50,023 nt of DNA from an uncultured Lachnobacterium sp. (GCA_900546625.1 URDU01000020.1:1-50023), one strand, 5' to 3'; counted from the first letter of the stretch, positions 26,823 through 35,043 are shown. Translations and numbers: made by a program. The notes: generated from the letters alone by a model not told the origin.

Positions 26823-28097
26823 TTAAAGCACCTCTTTTAGCACTTCCTCAATCTCGCTCTTTGCTGCCTTGACAGAGCCCTGCACCATAACCGGCTTACC
26901 GCCACCTCTGGCACCCAGCTTATTTCTCAGTGCTGCGGCAACTGTATTGCAGTCTGCATTCTTGCTTCCGATAATAAAGCTATAGCCCGCCTCATCATTT
27001 CCTGTAAAAAATGCACTAAAGCCACTATATTTCTCCACAAGGCCATTGACGCAATTTCTTGCTGTATTCGTATCAACGCCATCCTCAAACAATACTGCAT
27101 TGTCCGTATCAGCAGGAAGCTCTGCTACCTTATAATCCAAAAGCGCTGACTTTGCAGTGCCAAGCTCTGACTTAAGTGACTGGTTTACTGCCTTAAGCTT
27201 TGTGACGTTATCCACAATAGCCTCCTGATTTGTGGTAAATATCCCCATGAGCTCTGAGATAATGTCGCACTTTTGTCTGAAAGCCTCCAGTGCCCTGAAA
27301 CCACAAAGGATACTGATTCTGACGCCTCCTTTATAATTCTGATAATTCATAACCTTAAGCATGCCAATCTCGCCGGTGCGCTTCACATGCGGCGCACAGC
27401 ATGCACACACATCATACCCCGGCACTGTCACTATTCTGACCTGTCCTTCAATCTCGATTTTGCTTCTGTACTCCATCTGCGCAAGCTCATCCCTTGACGG
27501 ATATGTCACCTCTATCGGAATATTTTTTGAAATGGCTACATTTACCTCATGCTCCACCTCTGCTATATTCTCCGGTGAAATCACTCCACTGAAATCCATT
27601 GTCACTACAGAATCACTCAGATGAAAGCCCACATTCTCAAATCCAAATCTGCGGTGGACAATTCCCGAAAAAATGTGCTCTCCACTGTGTTGCTGCATAT
27701 TGTAAAAACGATGCTGCCAGTCTATTTTGCCATGTACGTGGACGCCTGCTGCAAGCTCAGCTTTCTCAGAAGCGCACTCCATACCTGTAATCTGTCCATC
27801 AGCATTCTTTTCTGTCTGAGCCTCTTCTTTGCCCATTATGCAGCAATCGCCTGCGGAGATATCCACAGTATGAGTAATGACTCCATTCTTAATCTGCACG
27901 TCAACGACCCTGTAGCCACCAAGTATTCCCATGTCCGGGCTCTGTCCGCCCTCCTCCGGGAAAAATAAAGTCTGATTTAATATTATATCAAACTGCTTAT
28001 CATCTGCCTTGTTCGGCTCGCAGGATATAATATCTGCCTCAAACTCTGTGACATATGCATCCCTGTCGTATAGTTTAATTGTTTCTGTCATGCTCAT
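26823..28097 (-). CDS. Alanyl-tRNA editing protein (AlaX-L type with DHHA1)
   Basis: 424 residues. An N-terminal beta-barrel (FFPEEGGQSPD) and the Zn-binding editing core QQHSGEHIFSG (HxxxH), with the second pair of ligands in CACCAPHV, are followed by a coiled coil and a DHHA1-like end (GARGGGKPVMVQGS). Such free-standing proteins hydrolyse Ser- or Gly-tRNA(Ala). All metal ligands are present. It lacks the synthetase catalytic domain and so is not AlaS. Confidence 0.9.
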   Translation of the reverse strand: MSMTETIKLYDRDAYVTEFEADIISCEPNKADDKQFDIILNQTLFFPEEGGQSPDMGILGGYRVVDVQIKNGVITHTVDISAGDCCIMGKEEAQTEKNADGQITGMECASEKAELAAGVHVHGKIDWQHRFYNMQQHSGEHIFSGIVHRRFGFENVGFHLSDSVVTMDFSGVISPENIAEVEHEVNVAISKNIPIEVTYPSRDELAQMEYRSKIEIEGQVRIVTVPGYDVCACCAPHVKRTGEIGMLKVMNYQNYKGGVRISILCGFRALEAFRQKCDIISELMGIFTTNQEAIVDNVTKLKAVNQSLKSELGTAKSALLDYKVAELPADTDNAVLFEDGVDTNTARNCVNGLVEKYSGFSAFFTGNDEAGYSFIIGSKNADCNTVAAALRNKLGARGGGKPVMVQGSVKAAKSEIEEVLKEVL

Positions 28098-28178
28098 ACT
28101 GCCTGTTCCTCTCGCTCTATATTCTTACGCATCATTGCTATGTCCTATTATAGCGCATTAATAATTCATATGAAACCC

Positions 28179-30218
28179 CTAAATCTGGTTTCCCACAATC
28201 CTGTAGTATGCTCTCGAAGTAATCTTGAAAACAATATAGTATATGACCATAAACACCAAAAGCGTAGCAGTCATGCAGATTACAATTAACTTAACATCCG
28301 TAAGATTGCACATGACAAGCAGTCTGCGAAGCAGAGGAAATGCTGCTGCAAGATGACACGTAGCAAGTATAATCGGCAGGAAAAATACCATACGCACCTG
28401 TGAAGTAATGGATTTCTTCACCTCGTCATTGCTCATGCCTACCTTCTCCATAATCTCATAGCGTGCTTTGTCATCATAGCCCTCTGAAATCTGCTTATAG
28501 AAAATAATCATCACAGTAACCATAAGAAACATCGTTCCAAGGAATATTCCGATAAAGAACAGGCCACCATACAATACATAAATCTGTTCTCTGTTTGCAT
28601 CACGGCTTTCCTCATAGAAGCCTGACACATCTGATTTTACACTATTTTCCTCAAAATGCTTATCCAGGGCCTTTGCCACAGCAAGCTTATCCTCACTGTT
28701 GCCATACAGATTATAATCAATTTCATTGTTGAGCATAGTCGGCACACTATCCTCTCCCAGCGAGCTGTTCAGGTTAAATATCTCTGCAAGTGTTGCCTTG
28801 CTGTCTACCACTACATAGTACACACCACTATACATAGAGGACATATAGCTGTCTTTACTTACAGCAGTTTTTTCTGACGCAGCCACTTTAAATTCTTTGC
28901 CAAACAGATTAATTATATCGCCATTAAACTTTTCTGTTCCATAAACAGCCACCGAACCGGTATCAAGCTGTGGGATTTTTTTATTCAGCCTCTCTTTAAA
29001 GCCGGTCTCCATCTTATCAATTTCATCTCCTGTGACAAAATACAACAGGGAAATATCGTTATCGAAACTTAACACCGGCTTAAACTCTGTCCCCTCTCTA
29101 AACACTGGCCAGCTAAAATAAGTGTAGCTTTTGCTGTCTTTAACATTACAAGCAGAGTCAGCTATTATTTTATCCGAATCTGCAGCAGCTTCTTTAAGTG
29201 CATCATCCAGATTCACATCATCCGGCACTTCCTTATACCAGCTATATACACTGATATCTGAAGGATATCTCTGCTTAAGTTCTCCCTCCATGCCCGCATA
29301 CATGCTCACGGTTGTGGAAACAACAACCAGCACCATTGTGGAAAGCACGCATATACTCGCTAGTCCGCCCGCATTCTGCTTCATTCTGTAAATCATTCCT
29401 GAAACCGCCGCAAAATGCTTTTTATTATAGTAAAACTTCTTGTTTTTCCTGAGTGCCTTAAGTATCACAATGCTTCCTGAAATAAATAAAAGATATGTTC
29501 CGATGATGACAAGCAGCACTGCGACAAAGAACAGTGAAAGTACCTGAAGAGGGCTCTTTGTGGTAATCGCAATATAATATCCCCCGGCAAGACAGCCTAG
29601 TCCGATTATAGCAATAAGCCATTTGCTCTTCGGCTCTTTCTCACCGACATTGCCACCGCGAAGCAGCTCTATCGGATTAGCAAGCTTCACCTGCATCAGG
29701 TTATAGATGAGAGTAAGAAAATACAGCACTCCAAAAATAAGTATTGTATTTACGACAGCGCCAGTAGATACAGTGAAATCAATTTGCGCTTTAATATTTA
29801 TAATTCTATAAAGAAACATAATCATCAGCTTGGAAAATAAAATACCGGCTATAATTCCGGATACTATTGCTGCGAGTGCTACGGTAAGTGTCTCAATTAT
29901 CAAAACTCTCGCGATATGACGTTTTTCCATGCCAAGAATATTGTATATTCCTACCTCTTTCTTGCGCCTTTTGATGATAAAGCTGTTTGTATAAAACAGA
30001 AATATATATGAAAAAACCGCTATTGTTCCGCATCCAAGCCCCATTATCGACGCCAGTGCATCCGCACCCGGCACCTTGCCAAGTCCCTTTGAGTTGTTTA
30101 AAAACATCATAACATAAAACATGGCTATCATGACCATTCCCGATATAATGTAAGGCATATAGAGCGTCTTATTATTTTTTATATTTGTAAATGCCAGCCT
30201 GCTATATATTTTATTCAT
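28179..30218 (-). CDS. BceB-like FtsX-family ABC permease
   Basis: About 679 residues with the 10-helix BceB plan: one helix at the N-terminus, a group of three FtsX-type helices (about 55-180), more helices, then a large extracellular domain (about 320-530, IPQLDTGSVAVYG) and the C-terminal helices. These permeases flip or release lipid-II-bound antibiotics and give resistance to bacitracin or antimicrobial peptides. The start at MNKIYSR overlaps the ATPase stop by 8 nt. The ATPase partner gene is broken by the prophage, so the pump is probably non-functional unless another ATPase substitutes. Confidence 0.88.
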   Translation of the reverse strand: MNKIYSRLAFTNIKNNKTLYMPYIISGMVMIAMFYVMMFLNNSKGLGKVPGADALASIMGLGCGTIAVFSYIFLFYTNSFIIKRRKKEVGIYNILGMEKRHIARVLIIETLTVALAAIVSGIIAGILFSKLMIMFLYRIINIKAQIDFTVSTGAVVNTILIFGVLYFLTLIYNLMQVKLANPIELLRGGNVGEKEPKSKWLIAIIGLGCLAGGYYIAITTKSPLQVLSLFFVAVLLVIIGTYLLFISGSIVILKALRKNKKFYYNKKHFAAVSGMIYRMKQNAGGLASICVLSTMVLVVVSTTVSMYAGMEGELKQRYPSDISVYSWYKEVPDDVNLDDALKEAAADSDKIIADSACNVKDSKSYTYFSWPVFREGTEFKPVLSFDNDISLLYFVTGDEIDKMETGFKERLNKKIPQLDTGSVAVYGTEKFNGDIINLFGKEFKVAASEKTAVSKDSYMSSMYSGVYYVVVDSKATLAEIFNLNSSLGEDSVPTMLNNEIDYNLYGNSEDKLAVAKALDKHFEENSVKSDVSGFYEESRDANREQIYVLYGGLFFIGIFLGTMFLMVTVMIIFYKQISEGYDDKARYEIMEKVGMSNDEVKKSITSQVRMVFFLPIILATCHLAAAFPLLRRLLVMCNLTDVKLIVICMTATLLVFMVIYYIVFKITSRAYYRIVGNQI

Positions 30219-30468
30219 GCTTCTCACCACCTGTCGTAATCAGCATAAGTGCATCCTGAATCTTCACATAGAGCTCGTCATTTGTAAGATTGCCACGGTA
30301 AATCTGATGAAATACCTGACCGTCCTTTATGAAAAGCACCCTGTTGGCATGACTTGCAGCCTTTGTGCTGTGTGTCACCATGAGAATGGTCTGTCCGTCC
30401 TCGTTTATCCTGTTGAACAGCCTAAGCAGACTGTCTGTTGCCTTTGAATCCAGTGCTCCTGTAGGTGC
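30211..30468 (-). pseudogene. BceA-like ABC ATPase, 3' fragment cut by prophage insertion
   Basis: Residues from PTGALDSKATDSLLRLF through the switch histidine region (ILMVTHSTKAA) to the end match the last third of BceA-type ATPases. The Walker A, signature and Walker B motifs are missing. Instead of DEPTG the sequence reads NAPTG and then turns into phage DNA with a terminator. The missing 5' part should lie beyond the right edge of the window, at the other prophage end. Confidence 0.9.
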
Positions 30469-30487
30469 GTTATAGTTAGTACAACAT

Positions 30488-30506
30488 TGTGACCGAATCG
30501 GACACA
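30488..30506. repeat. Dispersed 19-bp palindromic motif, copy 1
   Basis: TGTGACCGAATCGGACACA, a palindrome except at one pair and the centre. Located 20 bp inside the prophage end. Exact copies at 40711-40729 and 49262-49280, partial at 33079-33092. Confidence 0.6.
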
Positions 30507-30548
30507 AAAGGCGGTAAGCCTTGATTTCTCTTGACTTACCGCCTTTTT
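30506..30548. terminator. Terminator at the prophage end
   Basis: AAAAGGCGGTAAG and CTTACCGCCTTTTT arms. It stops phage transcription running leftward into the interrupted ABC transporter genes. Confidence 0.8.
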
Positions 30549-30549
30549 C

Positions 30550-30744
30550 TTACTTTCTTTGTATGCAGGTATTATATATAGGGCATTGTTTTCCGTTTTG
30601 AATACATTGCGAACTACACTTACTGTACGCATATTCCATTCCTACTAAATTAGCACTAAATCCGCCTGTTTTTTCTGTATTTCCACGCCAAAAATAGTCA
30701 CCGATTTTATTAGTATTCTTTTGTTCTAATGGTTTATTTCCCAT
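30550..30744 (-). CDS. Small cysteine-rich phage protein
   Basis: 64 residues starting MGNKPLEQ at 30744, with AAAAAGGGG upstream and ATG overlapping the stop region of the preceding gene. Four cysteines are clustered at the end (CSSQCIQNGKQC..C), so a metal site is likely. No family recognised. Confidence 0.6.
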   Translation of the reverse strand: MGNKPLEQKNTNKIGDYFWRGNTEKTGGFSANLVGMEYAYSKCSSQCIQNGKQCPIYNTCIQRK

Positions 30745-30745
30745 A

Positions 30746-31015
30746 TCAGCACCCCTTTTTTGCTGTCTTATCGTATTTATATTCTTTATATCTTGGTGCA
30801 TCTGCATTTAATCTTATCGCCTGTGTTTCTCCAATTGGTTGTATTCCTGTATATGTTTCTTGCTCTATTTCTAGTTTTTCAACAAGATTCCCATATATTT
30901 CCATTCCGCCGCCGTCCGGCATTGTAAATTTATATCCTTTCCTTGTTTGCTCCACCTCTGCCATAAATGTTTTTTCTTCGTGTCCTTTAACTTTCAGTCT
31001 TATTTTTGTAATCAT
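30746..31015 (-). CDS. Hypothetical phage protein
   Basis: 89 charged, soluble residues (ITKIRLKVKGHEEKTFMAEVE) with strand-rich character. GGAGG precedes the ATG. Nothing identifies its function. It is the middle gene of a small rightmost-to-leftmost set that ends at the prophage terminator. Confidence 0.6.
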   Translation of the reverse strand: MITKIRLKVKGHEEKTFMAEVEQTRKGYKFTMPDGGGMEIYGNLVEKLEIEQETYTGIQPIGETQAIRLNADAPRYKEYKYDKTAKKGC

Positions 31016-31062
31016 ACCCTTTTACCTCCGTGCGTTTAAATTAGTTCCTGCCTATATGTGAT

Positions 31063-31115
31063 AACATAAGGGGCGGTGGCAGGTTTTTGTTTTGGAGTCC
31101 GCCCCTCTTTATGTT
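31063..31115 (-). other. Imperfect long hairpin between small phage genes
   Basis: AACATAAGGGGCGG pairs with CCGCCCC and TTATGTT across a 3-nt bulge. There is no T-run, so it may be a structured RNA segment or processing site rather than a terminator. Confidence 0.4.
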
Positions 31116-31247
31116 TTACTTTCTTACTTCATCTAAAATCTTGTCTATGTGTTCTACCGTTTTAAGTTCTCCGTTGGCTCTTGCCACTTCTCTAATTGAT
31201 ACTAACATTGCGATTAAATCAGCTTTACTCATTTCTTCGTTCTCCAT
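31116..31247 (-). CDS. Small phage protein (43 aa)
   Basis: MENEEMSKADLIAMLVSIRE start, all-helical and acidic, with AAAGGAG at good spacing. Unknown function; its place next to the operator sites suggests an early regulatory region. Confidence 0.6.
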   Translation of the reverse strand: MENEEMSKADLIAMLVSIREVARANGELKTVEHIDKILDEVRK

Positions 31248-31289
31248 TGTCTAACTCCTTTCCTGCTATCTCCTTGCTACAACTATATT

Positions 31290-31340
31290 ATATACTTATA
31301 TAAGTATATTGTCAACAACTTTTTATACTTATATAAGTAT
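31290..31340. promoter_or_regulatory. Two palindromic operator sites
   Basis: ATACTTATATAAGTAT at 31292-31307 (palindrome extends to 31290-31309) and 31325-31340, centres 33 bp apart (about three helical turns). Same sequence as the sites at 31850-31946. Likely bound by the RHH protein encoded between the two groups. Confidence 0.7.
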
Positions 31341-31605
31341 TTTTTTGTAGTAATACTTATCTTCTTTCTGATATATCCTTATTTCTTCATCTTTGCCCCT
31401 GTAATTCATTTCTGCATCTGTTACAAAGTCGCAATCAGTACATGAAAAAAAATCCACATTCCATAGGTCCGCAATCTTCTTTTCTTATTCTTTTTGCGGA
31501 TAATCCCCCTCTTTTTGTTACTTTATACACATTTGAATATTGCATTAAATTACTAAATTCTAATGTACCTCCACACTTGGGGCAACGATTCAATAATTTA
31601 TCCAT
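31329..31605 (-). pseudogene. Zinc-ribbon phage protein with a frameshift in an 8-T run
   Basis: The ATG at 31605 overlaps the end of the RHH gene. Frame 1 gives CPKCGGTLEF and runs 56 codons to a stop at 31435. Removing one T from the 8-T run at 31445-31452 continues the protein with SCTDCDF, completing a four-cysteine zinc ribbon, and on to a stop at 31329. The length 277 is one base over a multiple of three. It is a slippage mutation, a phase-variable tract, a programmed shift, or a sequencing error. Confidence 0.6.
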
Positions 31606-31804
31606 TCTTTCCCCTCGCTTTCTTCTCTTCGATTGCTGCTACCACAAATTCGTTACGGCTCTTATAGCCCTGTTTCTTTGCTTCCTTGTCAATCTCTGCT
31701 TTCTGCCCTGTAGGGACCGTTACAAGGAATTGGTCGTAAGCCTTTGCATTGTATTTATTCTTTGCTTTCGTTGCAGGTGTTCCGCCTGTCTTTTCCTCTG
31801 CCAA
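31598..31804 (-). CDS. Ribbon-helix-helix (Arc/CopG-like) regulator
   Basis: 68 residues. A basic start (PATKAKNKYNAKAYDQF) precedes a strand (LVTVPTGQKAEID) and two helices (KEAKKQGYKSRNEFVVAAIEEKK), the RHH fold. A TTG at 31804 with GGAGG 8 nt upstream is the best start. ATG starts at 31837 and 31888 would put operator sequence inside the gene and have no ribosome-binding site. It probably binds the surrounding ATACTTATATAAGTAT palindromes and represses itself and the divergent genes. Confidence 0.7.
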   Translation of the reverse strand: MAEEKTGGTPATKAKNKYNAKAYDQFLVTVPTGQKAEIDKEAKKQGYKSRNEFVVAAIEEKKARGKNG

Positions 31805-31849
31805 CTGCTGCACCTCCTTTTTTATTTTCTCTATCATATCACAGGTGCT

Positions 31850-31946
31850 ATACTTATACAAGTATATAAAATGCACAAATAATTCCATATACTTATATAA
31901 GTATTTTGGTAATTATTCCGGGTTGTAAATATACTTATATAAGTAT
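31850..31946. promoter_or_regulatory. Three palindromic operator sites
   Basis: ATACTTATACAAGTAT (31850-31865, one changed base), ATACTTATATAAGTAT (31889-31904) and the same at 31931-31946. They occupy the divergent region between the RHH gene and the plus-strand gene at 32027. Confidence 0.75.
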
Positions 31947-31990
31947 ATAATAACATCATAAGGAACAGGAAATAAGACAGACCCACAGAG

Positions 31991-32008
31991 TTATTCACAT
32001 TATCCACA
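31991..32008 (+). other. Two abutting DnaA-box-like 9-mers
   Basis: TTATTCACA and TTATCCACA, both fitting TTWTNCACA, directly adjacent upstream of the 32027 gene. Could bind host DnaA; could be chance in an AT-rich region. Confidence 0.35.
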
Positions 32009-32026
32009 TTTTAGGAGGTATTCACT

Positions 32027-32290
32027 ATGGAAAGAACATTAGAAACAATCACTATCAACAACGCTTTAGAGGTTGTCAGACTTAAAGGCGAACTTAAATT
32101 TAAACATCCGCTTGGTTATACTCGTCCAAGTGGCTACTGCTTCAAGCACCCTGTTAAAGGTTTCTTTGCCTTTAAGGGCGATACAGAGCCATATATGCCT
32201 TGCGGTGGTAAAAAAGCCTTGCTTTCTATCATTCGTTCCGGCGGATTCTTAAATTTTGATAATGTGGTTTGGCTTCAACCACTCAACTAA
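32027..32290 (+). CDS. Hypothetical phage protein on the opposite strand (1)
   Basis: 87 residues with AGGAGG before the ATG. Basic and strand-rich (LRLKGELKF-type start, YTRPSGYCFKHPVKGFFAF). No family recognised. With the next gene it is the only rightward transcription unit in this part of the prophage. It lies behind the three operator palindromes, so it is probably under RHH control. Confidence 0.65.
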   Translation: MERTLETITINNALEVVRLKGELKFKHPLGYTRPSGYCFKHPVKGFFAFKGDTEPYMPCGGKKALLSIIRSGGFLNFDNVVWLQPLN

Positions 32291-32344
32291 ATATCTTTCC
32301 GGGGTTGTGGTACTGCTGCCCCGGAAAAACACAAGGAGGATATT

Positions 32345-32623
32345 ATGGATTATAAAGAATATGAAAAATATATGAATGACCGTAAGGCGGTAACGGTCGA
32401 AAACAACCGCCGAATAGAAAAGAAATTTGCTGAATGTAAAAAGTGGGTTGCTGATAATCTTATAAATTGCGGTTGTGTCTTTACAAACCACTCTGAATTA
32501 TTACAGGAACAAAGTTTTATGATATGGATTGATAGCGGTGTTAATATTTCCCATAAAATATATAAACTTTCTGAATGTGGTATTACCCCTCTTGTACTGC
32601 TGCCTTATCCTGTCAGAATATAA
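32345..32623 (+). CDS. Hypothetical phage protein on the opposite strand (2)
   Basis: 92 residues with GGAGG before the ATG. A charged helical half (MDYKEYEKYMNDRKAV, RRIEKKFAECKKW) is followed by a strand-rich half with cysteines. Unknown function; co-transcribed with 32027-32290 and ended by the terminator at 32628. Confidence 0.65.
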   Translation: MDYKEYEKYMNDRKAVTVENNRRIEKKFAECKKWVADNLINCGCVFTNHSELLQEQSFMIWIDSGVNISHKIYKLSECGITPLVLLPYPVRI

Positions 32624-32627
32624 AAAT

Positions 32628-32659
32628 GCCCCCAAGGCTTCAAGCCAAGGGGGCGTTTT
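32628..32659. terminator. Bidirectional terminator
   Basis: GCCCCC-AAGGCTT and AGCC-AAGGGGGC arms, then GTTTTTG; the other strand reads CATTTTTAT. Between the convergent 32345-32623 (+) and holin (-) genes. Confidence 0.88.
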
Positions 32660-32677
32660 TGTTTACTGCATATTCTG

Positions 32678-33061
32678 TTATTTTGTACTTTCCGCAAGTG
32701 TTACCACTGCCGGGGTTGCCTGCTGTTTGTTTTCAATGTACGTTGTAAGGTTCTCGTTGGCTTCCCATTTCTTTTTTGCTTCCGCTAATACAGATTCCGC
32801 AATCTGTACCAACTGCTTTTCTGTAAACAGGATTCTAACCACGCTCGGCAGGTATGCGTACATTTTTGCAACTACTTCCGACAGCTTAATAATTCCCGTG
32901 CCGGTCCCGCACTCTCCCTCTGCATCCGTAACAAACTTAATTGCAATCTGTTTTAAAATTTTGGTCTGTCCTGTCTTGATTAAGTAAATAATCAAAACTA
33001 CGACCATAGCAATAAGTAATACAGAATCCCAATTAGCAAGTAACCATTTTAAAATCTGCAT
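32678..33061 (-). CDS. Phage holin, LL-H family
   Basis: 127 residues. One N-terminal membrane helix (SVLLIAMVVVLIIYLI) is followed by KTGQTKILKQIA, AEGECGTGTGIIKLSEVV and a LPSVVRILFT segment, the pattern of LL-H-type holins. It would permeabilise the membrane for the endolysins encoded upstream. GGAGG precedes the ATG. Confidence 0.75.
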   Translation of the reverse strand: MQILKWLLANWDSVLLIAMVVVLIIYLIKTGQTKILKQIAIKFVTDAEGECGTGTGIIKLSEVVAKMYAYLPSVVRILFTEKQLVQIAESVLAEAKKKWEANENLTTYIENKQQATPAVVTLAESTK

Positions 33062-33078
33062 AGTATTTTCCTCCGTTT

Positions 33079-33092
33079 TGTGACCGAATCGG
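33079..33092. repeat. Dispersed palindromic motif, partial copy
   Basis: TGTGACCGAATCGG, the first 14 of the 19-bp motif, in the gap between the lysin stop and the holin start. Confidence 0.45.
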
Positions 33093-33093
33093 T

Positions 33094-33987
33094 CTATTTT
33101 ACATCTGCTGCATCAACCCAACCGTATACACCTTTACCGTCCTGTGATATGCAATGATAAGGATGTGTACCTTTGGTGTTTACTCCTGTTACTTTACAGG
33201 TGCTTGTAACATTCCTCTGTACGCTCGCATACTCCGCCGTAGAGGACTTATATACCCCTCCGCCTGTGAATGTTACTATATCGCCTTTTGAAAGTCCTGT
33301 AGGCGTTTCCTGTGGCTTCTGCGGTGTATTCTGTTCCTCTTCCGTCTTGGCGTTTGATACGTCCGCTAAATTGCTTTCCTTTACCGCTTCGTATACTTTG
33401 CTTCTACGGCTTTCATATTGCCCCATTGTGGCATCTTTTAAGGCGTAGGCGTGTATTTCTTCAAGTCCTACCTTTTCCGCCCCTCCTGTGGCTTCTGCTG
33501 CCGTCTTGGCAATGCGTGAACTCGCACCGCTACCGCCTTGGTTCTCCAAGTCTGCAAAATAGGCAAGTGCTTTTAAGGATACCAAGCCGATTTTTACGCC
33601 GTTCTTTACATATCCTGTAATATCTGCATCTGCTAAATCGTCCTGTACTTCCTTTCCGTCCTTGGTTGTCAGTAACTTTGATATTACCTTAGCTTCCTCT
33701 TCGGTTGCTTCTCTCTCCTGTCTGTTCCACGCATCCGCACTACTTCCGGCAATCTCTGTATACAGGGCATCCCCTAATATCTCCTTTGCCTGTTCCTGGT
33801 CCTTTTCAACAATGGACTTTAAAAGGGGCAATGCCCTGCCCCAATATGCGTTCCATTGGCACTTACCTATGCTCATTCCGTGGTTGTTGTCGTTTCTGTT
33901 TACGCTTCCGTAATTACCCTCCTGTGAGTAGATAATACTGCTTGCGACCTTAACAACCTTTTTTACCTGTGCTGCCGTTACTGCCAT
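33094..33987 (-). CDS. Second phage lytic enzyme (chitosanase/lysozyme-like with SH3-like end)
   Basis: 297 residues starting MAVTAAQV at 33987 (TAGGAGG upstream). The N-terminal 190 residues (SQEGNYGSVNRNDNNHGMSIGKCQWNAYWGR) resemble glycosidase-type endolysin domains with a catalytic Glu near the start, though I cannot name the family firmly. A linker rich in Pro/Gln leads to a C-terminal SH3-like module (KGDIVTFTGGGVYKSS, HPYHCISQDGKGVYGWV). The same module is inserted in the tail hub protein at 43591-44922. It probably cuts peptidoglycan together with the amidase. Confidence 0.65.
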   Translation of the reverse strand: MAVTAAQVKKVVKVASSIIYSQEGNYGSVNRNDNNHGMSIGKCQWNAYWGRALPLLKSIVEKDQEQAKEILGDALYTEIAGSSADAWNRQEREATEEEAKVISKLLTTKDGKEVQDDLADADITGYVKNGVKIGLVSLKALAYFADLENQGGSGASSRIAKTAAEATGGAEKVGLEEIHAYALKDATMGQYESRRSKVYEAVKESNLADVSNAKTEEEQNTPQKPQETPTGLSKGDIVTFTGGGVYKSSTAEYASVQRNVTSTCKVTGVNTKGTHPYHCISQDGKGVYGWVDAADVK

Positions 33988-33997
33988 AGTGTACCTC

Positions 33998-35029
33998 CTA
34001 CGCTCTCTGTGTATATCCAAGGCTTATATACCCTGCACCGCTCTTTAATCTGCCCCAAGTGGTGCTACCGTTCTTTTCCTCTCCAACGATTGTATATACT
34101 TCGCCCTGTTTTACCTGTGTTGTTACCGGGTAATTCGTTCCGGGACCCTTTCGGACATTCAGAACGGCGGTATTGATTTTTACCCTGTAACTTGTATCCT
34201 GTGGAGTATTTGCGGTTGTTCCTGCTAATTTTTCCGTATATCCAAGGCTTATATACCCTGCACCGCTCTTTAATTTACCCCAAGTGGTGCTACCGTTTCT
34301 TACTTCGCCTACGATTGTGTATACTTCTCCCTGTTTTACCTGTGTGGCTACTCCGTAATCAGTTCCGGGACCAACACGCACATTTAATACGTCTGCGGTA
34401 ATCTTCACTCTGTAGCTTGCTACATTGTCCGTTGTCGGCTGTGCGGTATGCTGCTGTCCTCCTGCAGATGCCGAACCGCCTAAGATGTCCTTAACCTTGT
34501 TTTTGAACTCCTGCCATTCTGTAGGGTTACTTACCATTTGAGCCGGGCAATTCTTTCCTGTTATGTCATAATGACGTAATACATAGGAATCAACGCCACT
34601 TGCACCAATTCCAAGCATTTTACAAAGAAATGCACAAAGGTATGCAGCATTTTCTTTTGTCCTGTCTGAAATTCTGTAGTTTCCGGCAGTACAACACATT
34701 TCAATGCCTATGCTGTTTGCATTTCTGCAAGAGCCGTGTTTATAGGACTTCGCCCCGCAATGCCAAGCGGTATCCCTCAACTCTACGCTTTGGTAAATTT
34801 CCGCATCATCTACAAAAAAATGAGCGGAAGCATTACGCCCCGCACCGCTGAAATAATTTGCATTTGCCTTTGCCGTATCTTTTGAATTGCCTGTATAGTG
34901 CATTACCACATAAGATACGCTTCGGCTTGTGTTGTTGTTCAGATTGTCGTTGTTACATTTGATACTTGAATTTATCCCGATACCGTTAATTGTATCGCTG
35001 ATAAATCCGGCTGTTATTGTTTTTCCCAT
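33998..35029 (-). CDS. N-acetylmuramoyl-L-alanine amidase endolysin with two SH3 domains
   Basis: 343 residues. An Amidase_2 domain (about 30-185) has Zn ligands His44 (YVVMHYTG), His153 and Cys161 (LRHYDITGKNCP). Two bacterial SH3 domains follow (VLNVRVGPGTDYG and VLNVRKGPGTNYP), one after the other, for wall binding. It cleaves the bond between muramic acid and the stem peptide. AAGGAGG is upstream. The SH3 repeats are nearly identical in DNA (34011-34073 and 34236-34298, 225 bp apart), a recent duplication. Confidence 0.92.
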   Translation of the reverse strand: MGKTITAGFISDTINGIGINSSIKCNNDNLNNNTSRSVSYVVMHYTGNSKDTAKANANYFSGAGRNASAHFFVDDAEIYQSVELRDTAWHCGAKSYKHGSCRNANSIGIEMCCTAGNYRISDRTKENAAYLCAFLCKMLGIGASGVDSYVLRHYDITGKNCPAQMVSNPTEWQEFKNKVKDILGGSASAGGQQHTAQPTTDNVASYRVKITADVLNVRVGPGTDYGVATQVKQGEVYTIVGEVRNGSTTWGKLKSGAGYISLGYTEKLAGTTANTPQDTSYRVKINTAVLNVRKGPGTNYPVTTQVKQGEVYTIVGEEKNGSTTWGRLKSGAGYISLGYTQRA

Positions 35030-35043
35030 AACGCCGTACCTCC

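Noticed and set aside
30211..30507. Short intact ATPase gene starting MCPIRSQCC
   Set aside because: The first residues are phage-derived, and Walker A, the signature motif and Walker B are missing; it is a 3' fragment.
31290..31946. Regularly spaced repeats considered as a CRISPR array
   Set aside because: The repeats are short 16-bp palindromes, unevenly spaced, with a gene between groups and no cas genes; they are operators.
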